From Pseudomonas tructae (GTDB lineage Bacteria; Pseudomonadota; Gammaproteobacteria; Pseudomonadales; Pseudomonadaceae): 64,000 nucleotides of DNA. How positions within the stretch are numbered: position 1 is the first letter of the stretch; each line of letters begins with the position of its first letter. Both the position numbers and the translations under genes were made by a program. Below are positions 62,236-64,000 of this stretch, piece after piece. Where the stretch lies: the NCBI RefSeq assembly GCF_004214895.1, contig NZ_CP035952.1:5494501-5558500 (forward strand), in the 5' to 3' direction. The notes beneath the pieces were generated by a model that made no database searches, was not told the DNA's origin, and saw only the letters and a list, made by a program, of their open reading frames with translations.

Positions 62236-64000
62236 ATGAAAAGCCAACCTGATGCCGCCAGCCGTATGGTGGCCGAGGTCGTGACGCAGTTGCCCGTGCC
62301 CTCGCGGCTCGGGATGCTGCGCTTCGAGCGGCTGAACGAGGCCAGCTGGGCATTGCTCTATCTCGACCCCGGCTGCGAACGTCAATTCGGCCTGGCCGCC
62401 GTCGAACTCTGCGCCCTGGTCGGCTCGCCCTACGCCAGCCTGATGGAACCCGAGGCCCGCTACAAACTCCACGACATCATCCAACTGCAGTTGGCCCAGC
62501 GCCCGCATTACCTGGTGCGCTACACCCTGCACACCGCCCAGGGGCCCCTGCACCTGCTGGAACTGGGTGAGGCCTACAAGCAGCACAACCGTCAGTTGCT
62601 GCGCGGTTACCTGATGGTCATCGACAACCAGCCAGGTGACACGGGCGATCTGTCGGCCGCCGACCTTGAAACCCGCAACAGTCGTCTGCAGATCGCCTTG
62701 CAGCTCAACCAGCGCGCCCAACAGGAGCAGCTTGAACACCTGGAGCGCGTGCGTGCCCAGCAGGAACTGATCCTGCACCTGGCCCGCCATCGTTACAGTG
62801 CCAGCAACTCGCTGCTTGAAGCCGCCGAGCTGATCACCCGCAGTGCCTGCGAGATCTACAAGATCGATTGCGCAAGTATCTGGTACCTGGAAGACCAGCA
62901 ACTGCAGCCCATCTCGGCGTTTTACCGCGATACCCGGGAATACCGTCTGCCCGCGCCGATTGACGCCAGCCGCTTTCCCGATTACCTCGAAGCCCTGCAT
63001 ACCAGTCGCGCCATCGACGCCCATAACGCCACCCACGATCCGCGCACCCGGGACATGGCCGAAAGCCTGCGCCCGCGCGATATCAATGCCATGCTCGATG
63101 CCAGTATCCGCATCGATGGCCAGGTGGTCGGCGTGTTGTGCCTGGAGCAGACCGGCTCGGCACGCGCCTGGCAAACCGATGAGATCGCCTTTGCCGGCGA
63201 GCTGGCCGACCAGTTCGCCCAGGTCATCAACAACCACAACCGGCGCACCGCGACCAACGCCCTGCACCTGTTCCAGCGCGCCGTGGAACAAAGCGCCAAC
63301 GCCTTCTTGCTGGTCAACCGCGACGGTGTGGTCGAGTACGTCAACCCAAGTTTCACCGCGATCACCCAGTACAGCACCGATGAAGTCCATGGCCACCGCC
63401 TGTCGGAACTGCCGGCGCTGGAGAATCTCAGCGAGCTGCTGTTCGACGCGCCGTCGAGCCTGGCCATGGGTAACAGCTGGCAAGGCGAGTTCAAGAGCCG
63501 GCGCAAGAACCTCGAGCCCTACTGGGGCCAGCTGTCGATTTCCAAGGTGTTCGGCGACAACCGCGAACTGACCCACTACATCGGCATCTACGAAGACATC
63601 ACCCAGACCAAGCTGGCCCAGCAGCGCATCGAGCGCCTGGCCTACACCGACAACCTGACCAGCCTGGGCAACCGCCCGGCGTTCATCCGCAACCTCGACG
63701 AGCGCTTCGCCCGCGACAGCGACAGCCCGATCAGCCTGCTGCTGGTGGACATCGACAACTTCAAGCGGATCAACGACAGCCTCGGCCACCAGACCGGTGA
63801 CAAGCTGCTGATCAGCCTGGCCCGGCGCCTGCGCAACAGCCTGAGCCCCGGGGGTAGCCTGGCGCGCTTTGCCAGTAATGAATTTGCCGTACTGCTTGAA
63901 GACACCGACCTGGAAAACGGCCAGCAGGTTGCCCAACAACTGCTGCGCACCCTCGACAAGCCGATGTTCGTCGACAATCAGTTGATCAACGTCACTGGCT
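62236..64000 (+). CDS. GAF-PAS-GGDEF signalling protein, 3' truncated by the window
   Basis: An open frame of 588 residues running off the window end, beginning MKSQPDAASRMVAEV. A coiled-coil-like stretch (about 145-180) leads into a GAF domain (about 180-330), a PAS domain (about 344-455, FLLVNRDGVVEYVNPSF) and a GGDEF domain from about 465. The GGDEF signature is ASNEF at 546-550, so cyclase activity is unlikely. Such proteins usually continue into an EAL phosphodiesterase domain, which would lie beyond the window. No membrane segments. Function is probably c-di-GMP turnover. Confidence 0.85.
   Translation, partial: MKSQPDAASRMVAEVVTQLPVPSRLGMLRFERLNEASWALLYLDPGCERQFGLAAVELCALVGSPYASLMEPEARYKLHDIIQLQLAQRPHYLVRYTLHTAQGPLHLLELGEAYKQHNRQLLRGYLMVIDNQPGDTGDLSAADLETRNSRLQIALQLNQRAQQEQLEHLERVRAQQELILHLARHRYSASNSLLEAAELITRSACEIYKIDCASIWYLEDQQLQPISAFYRDTREYRLPAPIDASRFPDYLEALHTSRAIDAHNATHDPRTRDMAESLRPRDINAMLDASIRIDGQVVGVLCLEQTGSARAWQTDEIAFAGELADQFAQVINNHNRRTATNALHLFQRAVEQSANAFLLVNRDGVVEYVNPSFTAITQYSTDEVHGHRLSELPALENLSELLFDAPSSLAMGNSWQGEFKSRRKNLEPYWGQLSISKVFGDNRELTHYIGIYEDITQTKLAQQRIERLAYTDNLTSLGNRPAFIRNLDERFARDSDSPISLLLVDIDNFKRINDSLGHQTGDKLLISLARRLRNSLSPGGSLARFASNEFAVLLEDTDLENGQQVAQQLLRTLDKPMFVDNQLINVTG

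Overview
The window is chromosomal DNA of a fluorescent pseudomonad, most likely the Pseudomonas putida group. I infer this from high-GC codon use, putida-type REP repeats, the pqqFABCDE cluster, an rsmY small-RNA gene, and a gene order (davA-pqq, fadE, bioBFHCD, glcB, two cell-surface-signalling loci, waa core-LPS genes, glnE, aceEF) that from memory follows P. putida KT2440 in inverted orientation. Genes are dense, often overlapping by 1-8 bases. I saw no tRNA or rRNA genes, prophage, transposase or CRISPR array.

Layout. 1-8.4 kb: lysine catabolism (davA) and PQQ biosynthesis (pqqF, then pqqABCDE and the S9 peptidase pqqH), with an attenuator-like hairpin after pqqA. 8.4-12.4 kb: a Fur-boxed ECF sigma / FecR anti-sigma / TonB-receptor locus that looks inserted. 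12.4-15.7 kb: a 52-residue Pmp3 membrane peptide, a class III aminotransferase, a MOSC protein and a LysR regulator. 15.7-15.9 kb: the rsmY regulatory RNA on the minus strand with a perfect GacA upstream activating sequence. 15.9-21.3 kb: two large acyl-CoA dehydrogenases flanking a diguanylate cyclase; the second has tandem PsrA-type boxes. 21.5-26.3 kb: a small unknown protein and the biotin operon bioBFHCD. 26.4-32.7 kb: comF-like gene, modE, a Tat-exported PhoX-type protein, SrkA-type kinase, rarD and a GcvR-like ACT protein. 33.1-37.3 kb: malate synthase G (glcB), then a Tat-exported molybdenum sulfite-dehydrogenase-type enzyme with a dihaem cytochrome that looks like a SorB/c551 fusion. 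37.4-41.7 kb: EamA transporter, single-domain receiver, DUF294/CBS protein and DnaQ-like exonuclease. 41.8-47.2 kb: a second sigma/anti-sigma/TonB-receptor locus with a PepSY membrane protein. 47.2-54.2 kb: core-LPS operon waaF-waaC-waaG-waaP-wapP-wapQ plus a tandem kinase-like gene. 54.3-62 kb: glnE, and divergently aceE-aceF. 62.2 kb to the end: a truncated GAF-PAS-GGDEF protein.

The strongest signals beyond the protein genes are rsmY with its GacA box, the tandem PsrA boxes upstream of fadE, twin FadR/PdhR-type operators 52 bp apart upstream of aceE, perfect palindromes upstream of glcB and pqqA, and the cytochrome fusion. I did not find a wholly new defence or mobile system; most of the window is conserved Pseudomonas core genome.
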